From: JACJWR01 sp963752505
Lineage (GTDB): Bacteria > Actinomycetota > Actinomycetes > S36-B12 > UBA10799
Length of the DNA stretch: 64,000 bases
Assembly (NCBI GenBank): GCA_963752505.1
Contig: CAVVYM010000009.1
Coordinates: forward strand, 1-64,000
Direction: 5' to 3'
The position numbers and the translations under genes are program-made. The notes under the pieces are model-generated. The model saw nothing but the letters and a program-made list of their open reading frames with translations. It did not search any database and had not been told where the DNA came from. Shown here one piece after another: positions 1 through 8,679 of this stretch (position 1 is its first letter; every line of letters starts with the position of its first letter).

Positions 1-29
1 GAATACCAGGGCGCCCCGGACACGGTCCG

Positions 30-35
30 TACGAT
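30..35 (+). promoter_or_regulatory. -10 hexamer TACGAT, copy 1 membrane protein gene
   Basis: TACGAT lies 6 nt before GTG 42 and 3 nt before ATG 39. The 6-nt spacing matches the leaderless pattern seen at many genes in this window, which favours GTG 42 as the true start. No -35 box was recognised. Confidence 0.45.
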
Positions 36-38
36 GAC

Positions 39-503
39 ATGGTGAAGCTCTTGGTGCGAGGGATCATTGGTGTGCTCATTGCGGTGCTCATTGCTGTGGC
101 GTACGCGGCGGTCGATGCGCTGTTGAGCGGCGCCACGGTCGCCGAGAAGCTCAGCAATCCCATCTTCTGGGTCGTGACTGGCGTGTGCGCAGCCATTACC
201 GGGCTGGTGGTGATGGATAAGGGCAGCGACGCGCCTCGAGAGGTGAAGAGCCGTGACCGGATTGCCGGTGAGCAACTCTTGTGGGCCATTGGGGCGGTGC
301 TGGTCATTGGCATCTTGATCGGCCTCGTCACGCGGACTCCGGTTCTCGCGGTGATGGCGAGTCCAGCGTTCTGGATTCCCGCTGGGTTCGCAATCGTGGG
401 AGCCGGGCTGGAGCCCTATCGGGGCGCGAAGAAGGATGCCAAGGAGGCCGAGGTCGAGCCGGATGATGCCGCCGGGGGAGCTGCACCGACGACGCCGGAG
501 TGA
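39..503 (+). CDS. Four-helix membrane protein of unknown function, copy 1
   Basis: I do not recognise a named family. The 154-residue product has four hydrophobic segments (about residues 5-27, 40-60, 80-101 and 105-126) and a charged Glu/Asp/Ala-rich tail (about 130-154), so it should be an integral membrane protein. The two halves resemble each other: each has a hydrophobic hairpin containing a short Pro-x-Phe-Trp motif (NPIFW near 41, SPAFW near 110), suggesting an internal two-helix duplication. ATG 39 is the first start; GTG 42 fits the upstream TACGAT hexamer better. The protein sequence is identical to that of copy 2. Confidence 0.7.
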   Translation: MVKLLVRGIIGVLIAVLIAVAYAAVDALLSGATVAEKLSNPIFWVVTGVCAAITGLVVMDKGSDAPREVKSRDRIAGEQLLWAIGAVLVIGILIGLVTRTPVLAVMASPAFWIPAGFAIVGAGLEPYRGAKKDAKEAEVEPDDAAGGAAPTTPE

Positions 504-1635
504 CCACCGGCACCGGCAGCCTCCCTGTACGGGTGCCAGCGCCGGTGAAACAAGAACTCCTCGACTTGGTCAACCACGCTGCCGGGCAGGGCTTCTCGGG
601 CCGGTGGGCGTGCCGCCAGTTGGGCTTAGAGCACCCCCCATGCTGATGTGGCGTGACCGGGCCGCGGCCGGTGACCTGACCGATGCGACCCCGGCGAAGC
701 ATTGCACGCCCTGCTGGACTGGGAGCGTGCCGCGAACATCGCTGTCGCCACGACCTGGGAAATGGTGGATCTGCCGCACCGCAAGCTGGCAAACCGCGGC
801 TGGTATCTGGGCCTGGTGTTCGTCGCCGAACCGACCGCGTGAGTGCTGCGGGTCCTGACCGCGTCCAGGATGTTCCTGCCCGGGCTGCAGCCGCGCCCAC
901 CACGACCAAAGACGCCGTGGCCCGAGTGGGTAGAGGCGACCCCGGGGGTGATCTACATCTACGACTTCACCCACTTCACGGCCCTCAAGGGCTGGTGCGC
1001 GATCGCGGTCGCGGATGTGGTCTCACGCAAGTGGCTCTCGACCGTGCTGGCATCGGAGGAGATGTGGGTGCAGGTCCAGAACGCGTTCATCGCCGCGCTG
1101 GAGGCCACCGGCAAGGGCTGGCTGCTCGAAGACAGCGTGTTCGCCGAGCAGTTGGCCACCGGTGAGGTCCCGCGATAACAACGACAGGTGCCCGATGCTC
1201 CTCGCTGTCTCAGACAACGGCTCGCAGATGAGTGCGGGTAAAACCGCTGAGTTCATGGCCAGCGCCCTCATCGCCCAACACTTCGGCCGGCCCGGTTCCC
1301 CGAACGATCAGGCCTGGATCGAGTCGTACTTCGGGCACCTCAAAACCGGGAACCCGCACCTTGGCACGCTCCCCGACCCCGGCGTCCTGCGCGCCGAACT
1401 CAAGGTCAGAAAGGAGCACCACAGCATGGTGAGACTCTATGAGGGCATCGGCTACGTCACCCCCGACGACGAGCACCACGAAAGCGGCGAAGCCATCCGC
1501 AAGGCCAGACAAGACGGCCTGGCCACCGCTCGCGACAACCGCATCGCCACCCGCCGCGCTATGCGACAAACTCAAACCGAACCACCCAGCACCTATGAGG
1601 ACAACCAAGAACCCAATCTGGTTAATTCGCTCTGA
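502..1635 (+). pseudogene. Decayed integrase-type (DDE) transposase, copy 1
   Basis: Pieces of one transposase can be read across several frames. A helix-turn-helix-like start (PVKQELLDLVNHA near 533) ends at TGA 644. A middle part (ALLDWERAANIAVATTW near 700) ends at TGA 840. The rve catalytic domain begins in the 843-1178 frame (DFTHF with the first Asp) and continues in another frame from about 1180 (DNGSQ with the second Asp; PNDQAWIESYFGHLK with the Glu). All three DDE residues survive but are split by stops and a frameshift near 1150-1178. The same lesions occur in copy 2. Similar to IS3/IS481-type integrase-core transposases; I could not define the ends of the element. Confidence 0.75.
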
Positions 1636-1637
1636 CA

Positions 1638-1890
1638 CACCGCGCCCACTGCGCCAAGCCGGGGTGCAAATTCCACGACGACACTCCTGAGCCACATCGC
1701 CCCTACCAACAATGGACCGCCAAAGCTCACAGCAAACCCGTCAACAGCCGACTATCCCCACCCTAAGCAGCCCTCTGCCAGGACTTGATCGCCAACGGCC
1801 TACACACGCGTGTCGTCATGGAACAAGTGCGCGCCACCCAGCCAAAGCAGCCGAACGCCAACTCAAATGCGCAAACGACCCATGGCCCAA
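1638..1890 (+). pseudogene. DUF6788-like transposon-associated remnant, copy 1
   Basis: From 1638 the frame reads CAKPGCKFHDD, then HRPYQQW and NSRLSPP, before TAA at 1764; similarity seems to go on in another frame to about 1890 (ALCQDLIANGLHTRVV). The Cys-Lys-Pro-x-Cys, His-Asp-Asp, Pro-Tyr-x-x-Trp and Arg-Leu-Ser pattern is typical of small DUF6788-type proteins that often sit beside transposases. It is not an intact gene. Its position directly after the dead transposase suggests both came from the same mobile element. Confidence 0.4.
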
Positions 1891-1922
1891 GGTCAAATCG
1901 CAACCTGTAAGGACGAATAGCT

Positions 1923-3332
1923 TCACTTGGGTGCATGTGCTGGCTGCACTATCGGGCGCAGTTCATCGACATGACCGACCGGATTCGTGATCGGTTCCTT
2001 CTCGACACGAATTGTCATCCTTTCGGGGAGTAGTCCGTGAACCAAGGTCAGGCACTCGCCCGTGTCTGTGAAGATTTCCGTCATTCGGCGGTCGATGATG
2101 ACCTCGGTCACTCGTGCCGTGGGTTCCTCAAAGTTGACGCGCTCAACGTCCATCGAGACATGTCCGGGCTCCGCAACCAATCTCATGCAAGTTTGATCTA
2201 GGCCCCTCTCGAGCGCCACTGCTACTTGCCTGTCCCACGTGTTGAAGCGGATACGGAGGATGTTTCCGCAGACGGCACTCTCCTCCCGCAGTTGAAAGCT
2301 GCGCCGTACGAGACCATCGAGATCAACAGCGAGCGTCTGGTGTACCCGTCCTTCGCGGAGGCTCAGGGTTCTTGGCAGTGCCAGGACCCCGTTCCAGCCC
2401 AGGCCCTCTGGGAAGCCTTTCACCCATCCAAGCAGGATGGACTCTGCTGCGTCTCCGCCAATGACGGTGCTGGCGTAGTGGCTTGCGCTTCCGTCGACGC
2501 GGCCGTTCTGGCTGGCTTCAAACAACTCGTCGGCGTTGCTGTCAGGATCGAAAACGCCTGAGTACCACTCGACTGGGCCGTACGGCGACATGATCAGCAC
2601 CCATTGATCACCCGCCTGGAATATCGCTGGACACTCTACACTCCTAATTCGGGCGTCGGCGTGACGAAACAGGACCCCTTTGTACTCCCAATCTAGAAGC
2701 GAAGAGTCCAGTGCCTCGTACAGGAATACGCAGGGCTTCCCCTCGTGATCCGGACTGGGCTCCGACTCGTTTCCCCCCAACAACATGAAGTCACGACCGA
2801 AATACTGAAAGTAGAACGGATCCCTCCATTCGAATACGTTGCGTCCGTGGACGGCCTCCGTCAGTACTGGCCTAGGATTTGTTGGCCGCCAGTTCATCAG
2901 CGCACCGTCACTTGTGGCCCCCCACTGCTCGGCCCCGTGCTTAACTCCCATGCCGCGGCTTTCGCAAATCGCGGTGAATAGGATGAGCCAGGTTCCATCC
3001 GAGCGTCGGACACATGTTCCCGAAAAACAGTGCTCCAAGCCTTCTCTTCTGTTCGGAGCAAGCGCAACCGGAAGGTGACTCCATTCGAGCAGATCGTTGC
3101 TACAGGCGTGACCCCAGTGAATGCCCCCCCAGACGTCCGCATATGGGTTCAGTTGGTAGAAGAGGTGATAGACGTCACCGTCGAGAATTGGACCGTTCGG
3201 GTCGTTCATCCACCCAGAGGGGGGATGAAAGTGAATTCCCGGTCTGTCCGCCTCGGCCACGGTCGAGGCCATGAGCTGTAAAGAGTATTTTGCACGTTGG
3301 AGATCACGTTCGCTGTTGGCCCAAAGGTTCAT
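1923..3332 (-). CDS. GH32 beta-fructosidase (sucrose or fructan hydrolase), copy 1
   Basis: Glycoside hydrolase family 32 enzyme of 469 residues that should cleave terminal beta-fructosides (sucrose, sucrose-6-phosphate or small fructans). The three catalytic signatures are present: WMNDPNG with nucleophile D44, RDP at 170-172, and EC at 233-234 with acid/base E233. A WGxIHWGH motif lies at 68-75. The N-terminal propeller (about 30-330) is followed by a beta-sandwich. There is no signal peptide, so a cytoplasmic role is likely. It lies 45 bp downstream of the 357-residue membrane-anchored protein on the same strand and may be cotranscribed with it. No sugar transporter or regulator is adjacent. 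Base composition is less GC-rich than the surrounding chromosome, which suggests transfer. Copy 1 has G70; copy 2 has D70. Confidence 0.9.
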   Translation of the reverse strand: MNLWANSERDLQRAKYSLQLMASTVAEADRPGIHFHPPSGWMNDPNGPILDGDVYHLFYQLNPYADVWGGIHWGHACSNDLLEWSHLPVALAPNRREGLEHCFSGTCVRRSDGTWLILFTAICESRGMGVKHGAEQWGATSDGALMNWRPTNPRPVLTEAVHGRNVFEWRDPFYFQYFGRDFMLLGGNESEPSPDHEGKPCVFLYEALDSSLLDWEYKGVLFRHADARIRSVECPAIFQAGDQWVLIMSPYGPVEWYSGVFDPDSNADELFEASQNGRVDGSASHYASTVIGGDAAESILLGWVKGFPEGLGWNGVLALPRTLSLREGRVHQTLAVDLDGLVRRSFQLREESAVCGNILRIRFNTWDRQVAVALERGLDQTCMRLVAEPGHVSMDVERVNFEEPTARVTEVIIDRRMTEIFTDTGECLTLVHGLLPERMTIRVEKEPITNPVGHVDELRPIVQPAHAPK

Positions 3333-3377
3333 CCTCTGAATTCCCTCGCAATCATGATTCGCACGAGTGCGTCACGT

Positions 3378-4451
3378 TTAGTCTCGCGCGGGATCTAGTG
3401 ACCGAAACACGGTAGGATCACTTGGCAGTGCATCTTTGTGCTTGTCGATTTCGAACACTGCGATGAAGTTCCCGCACTTCATCTTCTTCGCCTCACTGGA
3501 GAGACTTCTCCAGTTCTGTCCAAGCCATTCGCCAGCCAGTTTGGTGATCCGGGCTGAGCCCCCGAACACGCAGGTGAAAACACCACCCGTCGCGCCTTGG
3601 CGCATTCGCACGATGACCGCAAGTCCCTTATTGTCTTGCTCAATGCCTAGCCACCGGACCTTTTTATCGCCGATACGCACGTAGCGCGATTGATTGGCCG
3701 CGATGCGGTCCTGCTCAATCCTGATTTCGAGGCCGAACCTCTCTAAGGCACCTTCCAATTGTGGTGCTCCGCGTGGTCCCCCTACGAAGAGAGCCGACAG
3801 GTGGTCAGCATTGGCCTTCCGGCTGAACTCGAAGGATGTGCACATCACCGTCTCCACCAGCCTGGAGGGCAGGAGTTCTGCTACTGCCTTCGCTGCTTGG
3901 GCGTCGTCCCAAGAGAGGAAGCTGGAGTAAAGTGAGACGAGCTCTTGCCAACGGGAGTGTGCGATGCAATGGCTAGCTTGGGTTTGGTACCGCCAGATGC
4001 TTCCGTCCTTGGCCATCACGATTGAGCCACCTTTGCCAGCCAGCACATCTTCCTTTTCAAGCACCGTTGGGCTCACTGCGTGACTCACCCAGCTCATACT
4101 CGCAGTCGGGTGTAGTTCTCCCCGAGATCCGTCGGGCATGGTGAGTCGAAGAGGTGCGTCCCCCGCGGCACGATTTCCATCCACCGTTGCCCCGTCCCTT
4201 ACTTGGAGGACTCTTTGGGAAGATTCATCAACGACAACAACGCCACTGTTGCAGCAATCGTTGGAGTCGGTGTCGGGTTCGAAGAGTCCTACCACCACAT
4301 GGAAAGGCTTCTTGCCCCTCATCCAGGGGCGCCCACAGAAGAAGGTCAACCGCTGTCGAGCTTCGATCGCCAAAACGAATAGGTAGCTGTACGCGGCCAA
4401 GCTCAGGGCAATTGGGATCCAGTTGATGGCGATGTCCAACGATTCCCGCAT
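3378..4451 (-). CDS. Membrane-anchored protein of unknown function, copy 1
   Basis: 357 residues. An N-terminal hydrophobic helix (about 10-30) is followed by a Cys-containing stretch and a mostly soluble body, suggesting a single-pass membrane anchor with a cytoplasmic or external domain. The C-terminal half has an ordered pattern: a hydrophobic strand ending in Gly-Gly-Pro (FVGGPRG near 230), a GLAVIVRM strand, a FTCVFGGSARITKLAGEWL segment, and a final NFIAVFEI strand. This looks like a compact alpha/beta domain, but I cannot name it. It precedes the GH32 gene on the same strand. A purine-rich AGGGGA sits about 6 nt before the ATG. GC content is low for the region. Confidence 0.7.
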   Translation of the reverse strand: MRESLDIAINWIPIALSLAAYSYLFVLAIEARQRLTFFCGRPWMRGKKPFHVVVGLFEPDTDSNDCCNSGVVVVDESSQRVLQVRDGATVDGNRAAGDAPLRLTMPDGSRGELHPTASMSWVSHAVSPTVLEKEDVLAGKGGSIVMAKDGSIWRYQTQASHCIAHSRWQELVSLYSSFLSWDDAQAAKAVAELLPSRLVETVMCTSFEFSRKANADHLSALFVGGPRGAPQLEGALERFGLEIRIEQDRIAANQSRYVRIGDKKVRWLGIEQDNKGLAVIVRMRQGATGGVFTCVFGGSARITKLAGEWLGQNWRSLSSEAKKMKCGNFIAVFEIDKHKDALPSDPTVFRSLDPARD

Positions 4452-4689
4452 ATGGATCCCCTACTCAACGACCACAACAGCATGCGAAAAGGTCGGAAAC
4501 TGTCTACGAGTCCATCAAGGCCTACCTTTAGGTAGACCAACTCTGCCGCGTGGGTTCTAGGCTTCGTCGCAACACTTGATGCTGTTGATCTTCATCATCC
4601 TCTGTCAAAAAGTGGTACCGCCCCTGGGGTGGTAGGCGAACCTGCGCTCGCTGCTCCTCAGGTGGATTCAGTGTAGCTGGCCAGGTGGT

Positions 4690-4717
4690 TGAACCACCCC
4701 GGTGTGTCCGGAGACTT
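4690..4717 (+). mobile_element. Solo IS-end-like sequence, copy 1
   Basis: TGAACCACCCCGG followed by GTGTCCGGAGACTT. The TGAACCxCCCCGG...GTCCGG pattern recurs at 11185-11166 (minus), 13642-13663 and 13726-13708 (minus), and resembles terminal inverted repeats of actinobacterial IS3-type elements. No matching second end or transposase is attached here. Confidence 0.5.
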
Positions 4718-5331
4718 TGCAATGTGAGATTCCGGCAGGAGCCAGGGCGGTTCAGCTTCATGGCCGGGGTCTGTCCTCTGCAAAAGGTGGTCGTAAAGAT
4801 CGGGGTGCTGGAACTTCGCCGCCGCGTTGCGGCCACCGGACCCGACAACCGCTGCAGCACCCCTCTCGAGTTCCGTTCGATCACCAACCCCCGACAACTC
4901 AGAGATTCCGCGCCGTAGCCATGAGGAACTCTAAGGCACGCAGGTTAGGGGTGTCACCTACTCTTGGGCTTCTTGGGTTCCACATTCCCGACGCAACGTG
5001 CGCGATTGCAGGCAGCACGGCGCGCTTGGACTAGGGCGGGCGCTATCGCCCCTGATCTGTTCAAACGAATCGACGGCCTTTGTTCAATGCGTCTGGCGAT
5101 GGGCGCTATTTGCGGCGGAGCTATTCCCTCGGCTTGTTTGTCCGAAGTCATCTCGTTGCGCCGGTGGTCTGGCGGGCCGCGAGGACTCTTGTGCCCCTAT
5201 TGCATGGGAGGAATCGACCTTTTGACCTTCAGATGGCTACAGCGGGCGGGTAGGCGCGACACGCGCGAAACCGTTGACCGGGCATAACCCGCCACACTGC
5301 CGAATACCAGGGCGCCCCAGGACACGGTCCC

Positions 5332-5337
5332 TACGAT
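5332..5337 (+). promoter_or_regulatory. -10 hexamer TACGAT, copy 2 membrane protein gene
   Basis: Same arrangement as at 30-35: 6 nt before GTG 5344. Confidence 0.45.
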
Positions 5338-5340
5338 GAC

Positions 5341-5805
5341 ATGGTGAAACTCTTGGTGCGAGGAATCATCGGCGTACTCATTGCGGTGCTGATTGCTGTG
5401 GCGTACGCGGCGGTCGATGCGCTGTTGAGCGGCGCCACGGTCGCCGAGAAGCTCAGCAATCCCATCTTCTGGGTCGTGACTGGCGTGTGCGCAGCCATTA
5501 CCGGGCTGGTGGTGATGGATAAGGGCAGCGACGCGCCTCGAGAGGTGAAGAGCCGTGACCGGATTGCCGGTGAGCAACTCTTGTGGGCCATTGGGGCGGT
5601 GCTGGTCATTGGCATCTTGATCGGCCTCGTCACGCGGACTCCGGTTCTCGCGGTGATGGCGAGTCCAGCGTTCTGGATTCCCGCTGGGTTCGCAATCGTG
5701 GGAGCCGGGCTGGAGCCCTATCGGGGCGCGAAGAAGGATGCCAAGGAGGCCGAGGTCGAGCCGGATGATGCCGCCGGGGGAGCTGCACCGACGACGCCGG
5801 AGTGA
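5341..5805 (+). CDS. Four-helix membrane protein, copy 2 (hybrid gene)
   Basis: The protein is identical to copy 1, but the DNA is a mosaic. From the upstream region to base 5391 it matches copy 3 (10644 onward) at every site where copies 1 and 3 differ. From 5434 on it matches copy 1. The switch therefore lies in the shared stretch 5392-5433. This is the junction expected if recombination between two flanking paralogs produced the tandem duplication. Topology is as for copy 1: four hydrophobic helices and an acidic tail. Confidence 0.75.
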   Translation: MVKLLVRGIIGVLIAVLIAVAYAAVDALLSGATVAEKLSNPIFWVVTGVCAAITGLVVMDKGSDAPREVKSRDRIAGEQLLWAIGAVLVIGILIGLVTRTPVLAVMASPAFWIPAGFAIVGAGLEPYRGAKKDAKEAEVEPDDAAGGAAPTTPE

Positions 5806-6937
5806 CCACCGGCACCGGCAGCCTCCCTGTACGGGTGCCAGCGCCGGTGAAACAAGAACTCCTCGACTTGGTCAACCACGCTGCCGGGCAGGGCTTCTCG
5901 GGCCGGTGGGCGTGCCGCCAGTTGGGCTTAGAGCACCCCCCATGCTGATGTGGCGTGACCGGGCCGCGGCCGGTGACCTGACCGATGCGACCCCGGCGAA
6001 GCATTGCACGCCCTGCTGGACTGGGAGCGTGCCGCGAACATCGCTGTCGCCACGACCTGGGAAATGGTGGATCTGCCGCACCGCAAGCTGGCAAACCGCG
6101 GCTGGTATCTGGGCCTGGTGTTCGTCGCCGAACCGACCGCGTGAGTGCTGCGGGTCCTGACCGCGTCCAGGATGTTCCTGCCCGGGCTGCAGCCGCGCCC
6201 ACCACGACCAAAGACGCCGTGGCCCGAGTGGGTAGAGGCGACCCCGGGGGTGATCTACATCTACGACTTCACCCACTTCACGGCCCTCAAGGGCTGGTGC
6301 GCGATCGCGGTCGCGGATGTGGTCTCACGCAAGTGGCTCTCGACCGTGCTGGCATCGGAGGAGATGTGGGTGCAGGTCCAGAACGCGTTCATCGCCGCGC
6401 TGGAGGCCACCGGCAAGGGCTGGCTGCTCGAAGACAGCGTGTTCGCCGAGCAGTTGGCCACCGGTGAGGTCCCGCGATAACAACGACAGGTGCCCGATGC
6501 TCCTCGCTGTCTCAGACAACGGCTCGCAGATGAGTGCGGGTAAAACCGCTGAGTTCATGGCCAGCGCCCTCATCGCCCAACACTTCGGCCGGCCCGGTTC
6601 CCCGAACGATCAGGCCTGGATCGAGTCGTACTTCGGGCACCTCAAAACCGGGAACCCGCACCTTGGCACGCTCCCCGACCCCGGCGTCCTGCGCGCCGAA
6701 CTCAAGGTCAGAAAGGAGCACCACAGCATGGTGAGACTCTATGAGGGCATCGGCTACGTCACCCCCGACGACGAGCACCACGAAAGCGGCGAAGCCATCC
6801 GCAAGGCCAGACAAGACGGCCTGGCCACCGCTCGCGACAACCGCATCGCCACCCGCCGCGCTATGCGACAAACTCAAACCGAACCACCCAGCACCTATGA
6901 GGACAACCAAGAACCCAATCTGGTTAATTCGCTCTGA
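5804..6937 (+). pseudogene. Decayed integrase-type transposase, copy 2
   Basis: Identical to the remnant at 502-1635, including the in-frame TGA codons (5946 and 6142 here) and the frameshift before the second catalytic Asp. Inactivation therefore predates the duplication, and this transposase did not drive it. Confidence 0.75.
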
Positions 6938-6939
6938 CA

Positions 6940-7192
6940 CACCGCGCCCACTGCGCCAAGCCGGGGTGCAAATTCCACGACGACACTCCTGAGCCACATC
7001 GCCCCTACCAACAATGGACCGCCAAAGCTCACAGCAAACCCGTCAACAGCCGACTATCCCCACCCTAAGCAGCCCTCTGCCAGGACTTGATCGCCAACGG
7101 CCTACACACGCGTGTCGTCATGGAACAAGTGCGCGCCACCCAGCCAAAGCAGCCGAACGCCAACTCAAATGCGCAAACGACCCATGGCCCAA
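6940..7192 (+). pseudogene. DUF6788-like remnant, copy 2
   Basis: Same sequence as 1638-1890: a Cys/His-containing fragment interrupted by a TAA codon, directly after the dead transposase. Confidence 0.4.
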
Positions 7193-7224
7193 GGTCAAAT
7201 CGCAACCTGTAAGGACGAATAGCT

Positions 7225-8634
7225 TCACTTGGGTGCATGTGCTGGCTGCACTATCGGGCGCAGTTCATCGACATGACCGACCGGATTCGTGATCGGTTCC
7301 TTCTCGACACGAATTGTCATCCTTTCGGGGAGTAGTCCGTGAACCAAGGTCAGGCACTCGCCCGTGTCTGTGAAGATTTCCGTCATTCGGCGGTCGATGA
7401 TGACCTCGGTCACTCGTGCCGTGGGTTCCTCAAAGTTGACGCGCTCAACGTCCATCGAGACATGTCCGGGCTCCGCAACCAATCTCATGCAAGTTTGATC
7501 TAGGCCCCTCTCGAGCGCCACTGCTACTTGCCTGTCCCACGTGTTGAAGCGGATACGGAGGATGTTTCCGCAGACGGCACTCTCCTCCCGCAGTTGAAAG
7601 CTGCGCCGTACGAGACCATCGAGATCAACAGCGAGCGTCTGGTGTACCCGTCCTTCGCGGAGGCTCAGGGTTCTTGGCAGTGCCAGGACCCCGTTCCAGC
7701 CCAGGCCCTCTGGGAAGCCTCTCACCCATCCAAGCAGGATGGACTCTGCTGCGTCTCCGCCAATGACGGTGCTGGCGTAGTGGCTTGCGCTTCCGTCGAC
7801 GCGGCCGTTCTGGCTGGCTTCAAACAACTCGTCGGCGTTGCTGTCAGGATCGAAAACGCCTGAGTACCACTCGACTGGGCCGTACGGCGACATGATTAGC
7901 ACCCATTGATCACCCGCCTGGAATATCGCTGGACACTCTACACTCCTAATTCGGGCGTCGGCGTGACGAAACAGGACCCCTTTGTACTCCCAATCTAGAA
8001 GCGAAGAGTCCAGTGCCTCGTACAGGAATACGCAGGGCTTCCCCTCGTGATCCGGACTGGGCTCCGACTCGTTTCCCCCCAACAACATGAAGTCACGACC
8101 GAAATACTGAAAGTAGAACGGATCCCTCCATTCGAATACGTTGCGTCCGTGGACGGCCTCCGTCAGTACTGGCCTAGGATTTGTTGGCCGCCAGTTCATC
8201 AGCGCACCGTCACTTGTGGCCCCCCACTGCTCGGCCCCGTGCTTAACTCCCATGCCGCGGCTTTCGCAAATCGCGGTGAATAGGATGAGCCAGGTTCCAT
8301 CCGAGCGTCGGACACATGTTCCCGAAAAACAGTGCTCCAAGCCTTCTCTTCTGTTCGGAGCAAGCGCAACCGGAAGGTGACTCCATTCGAGCAGATCGTT
8401 GCTACAGGCGTGACCCCAGTGAATGTCCCCCCACACGTCCGCATATGGGTTCAGTTGGTAGAAGAGGTGATAGACGTCACCGTCGAGAATTGGACCGTTC
8501 GGGTCGTTCATCCACCCAGAGGGGGGATGAAAGTGAATTCCCGGTCTGTCCGCCTCGGCCACGGTCGAGGCCATGAGCTGTAAAGAGTATTTTGCACGTT
8601 GGAGATCACGTTCGCTGTTGGCCCAAAGGTTCAT
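7225..8634 (-). CDS. GH32 beta-fructosidase, copy 2
   Basis: 469 residues, with the same catalytic set as copy 1 (D44 in WMNDPNG, RDP 170-172, E233 in the EC motif). It differs from copy 1 by two residues: D70 instead of G70, next to the WG...HWGH motif near the substrate-binding face, and R304 instead of K304. All catalytic residues are intact, so both copies should be active. No signal peptide. Same arrangement with the membrane-anchored gene upstream. Confidence 0.9.
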   Translation of the reverse strand: MNLWANSERDLQRAKYSLQLMASTVAEADRPGIHFHPPSGWMNDPNGPILDGDVYHLFYQLNPYADVWGDIHWGHACSNDLLEWSHLPVALAPNRREGLEHCFSGTCVRRSDGTWLILFTAICESRGMGVKHGAEQWGATSDGALMNWRPTNPRPVLTEAVHGRNVFEWRDPFYFQYFGRDFMLLGGNESEPSPDHEGKPCVFLYEALDSSLLDWEYKGVLFRHADARIRSVECPAIFQAGDQWVLIMSPYGPVEWYSGVFDPDSNADELFEASQNGRVDGSASHYASTVIGGDAAESILLGWVRGFPEGLGWNGVLALPRTLSLREGRVHQTLAVDLDGLVRRSFQLREESAVCGNILRIRFNTWDRQVAVALERGLDQTCMRLVAEPGHVSMDVERVNFEEPTARVTEVIIDRRMTEIFTDTGECLTLVHGLLPERMTIRVEKEPITNPVGHVDELRPIVQPAHAPK

Positions 8635-8679
8635 CCTCTGAATTCCCTCGCAATCATGATTCGCACGAGTGCGTCACGT

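Larger units (their letters stand above)
1..5301. repeat. Tandem 5.3-kb unit, copy 1
   Basis: Almost base-for-base the same as 5302-10603, with about ten scattered substitutions plus one-base indels (near 18 and 5147). The unit contains a 154-residue membrane protein gene, a dead transposase, a DUF6788-like remnant, a GH32 gene, a membrane-anchored unknown and a spacer. The window starts inside or at the edge of this copy, so more copies could lie upstream. The first 60 bases of its membrane protein gene differ at several silent sites from copies 2 and 3. Confidence 0.95.
4452..5340. other. Spacer of tandem unit, copy 1; no supported gene
   Basis: About 890 bp between the membrane-anchored protein gene and the next membrane protein gene. 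I see no protein that I can support on either strand; the short reading frames do not resemble anything I know. It contains one IS-end-like sequence (4690-4717), and probably other mobile-element debris. The same spacer recurs in copy 2. Confidence 0.5.

Noticed and set aside
1150..1180. Programmed frameshift in the transposase
   Set aside because: The gene also has two in-frame TGA codons upstream, so decay explains the break better.
2226..2561. 111-codon plus-strand gene
   Set aside because: Antisense to the GH32 gene, whose catalytic motifs are in the other frame.
4658..4897. Small minus-strand protein in the spacer (79 codons)
   Set aside because: Its C-terminal codons are simply the IS-end-like sequence read in reverse, and no family is recognisable.
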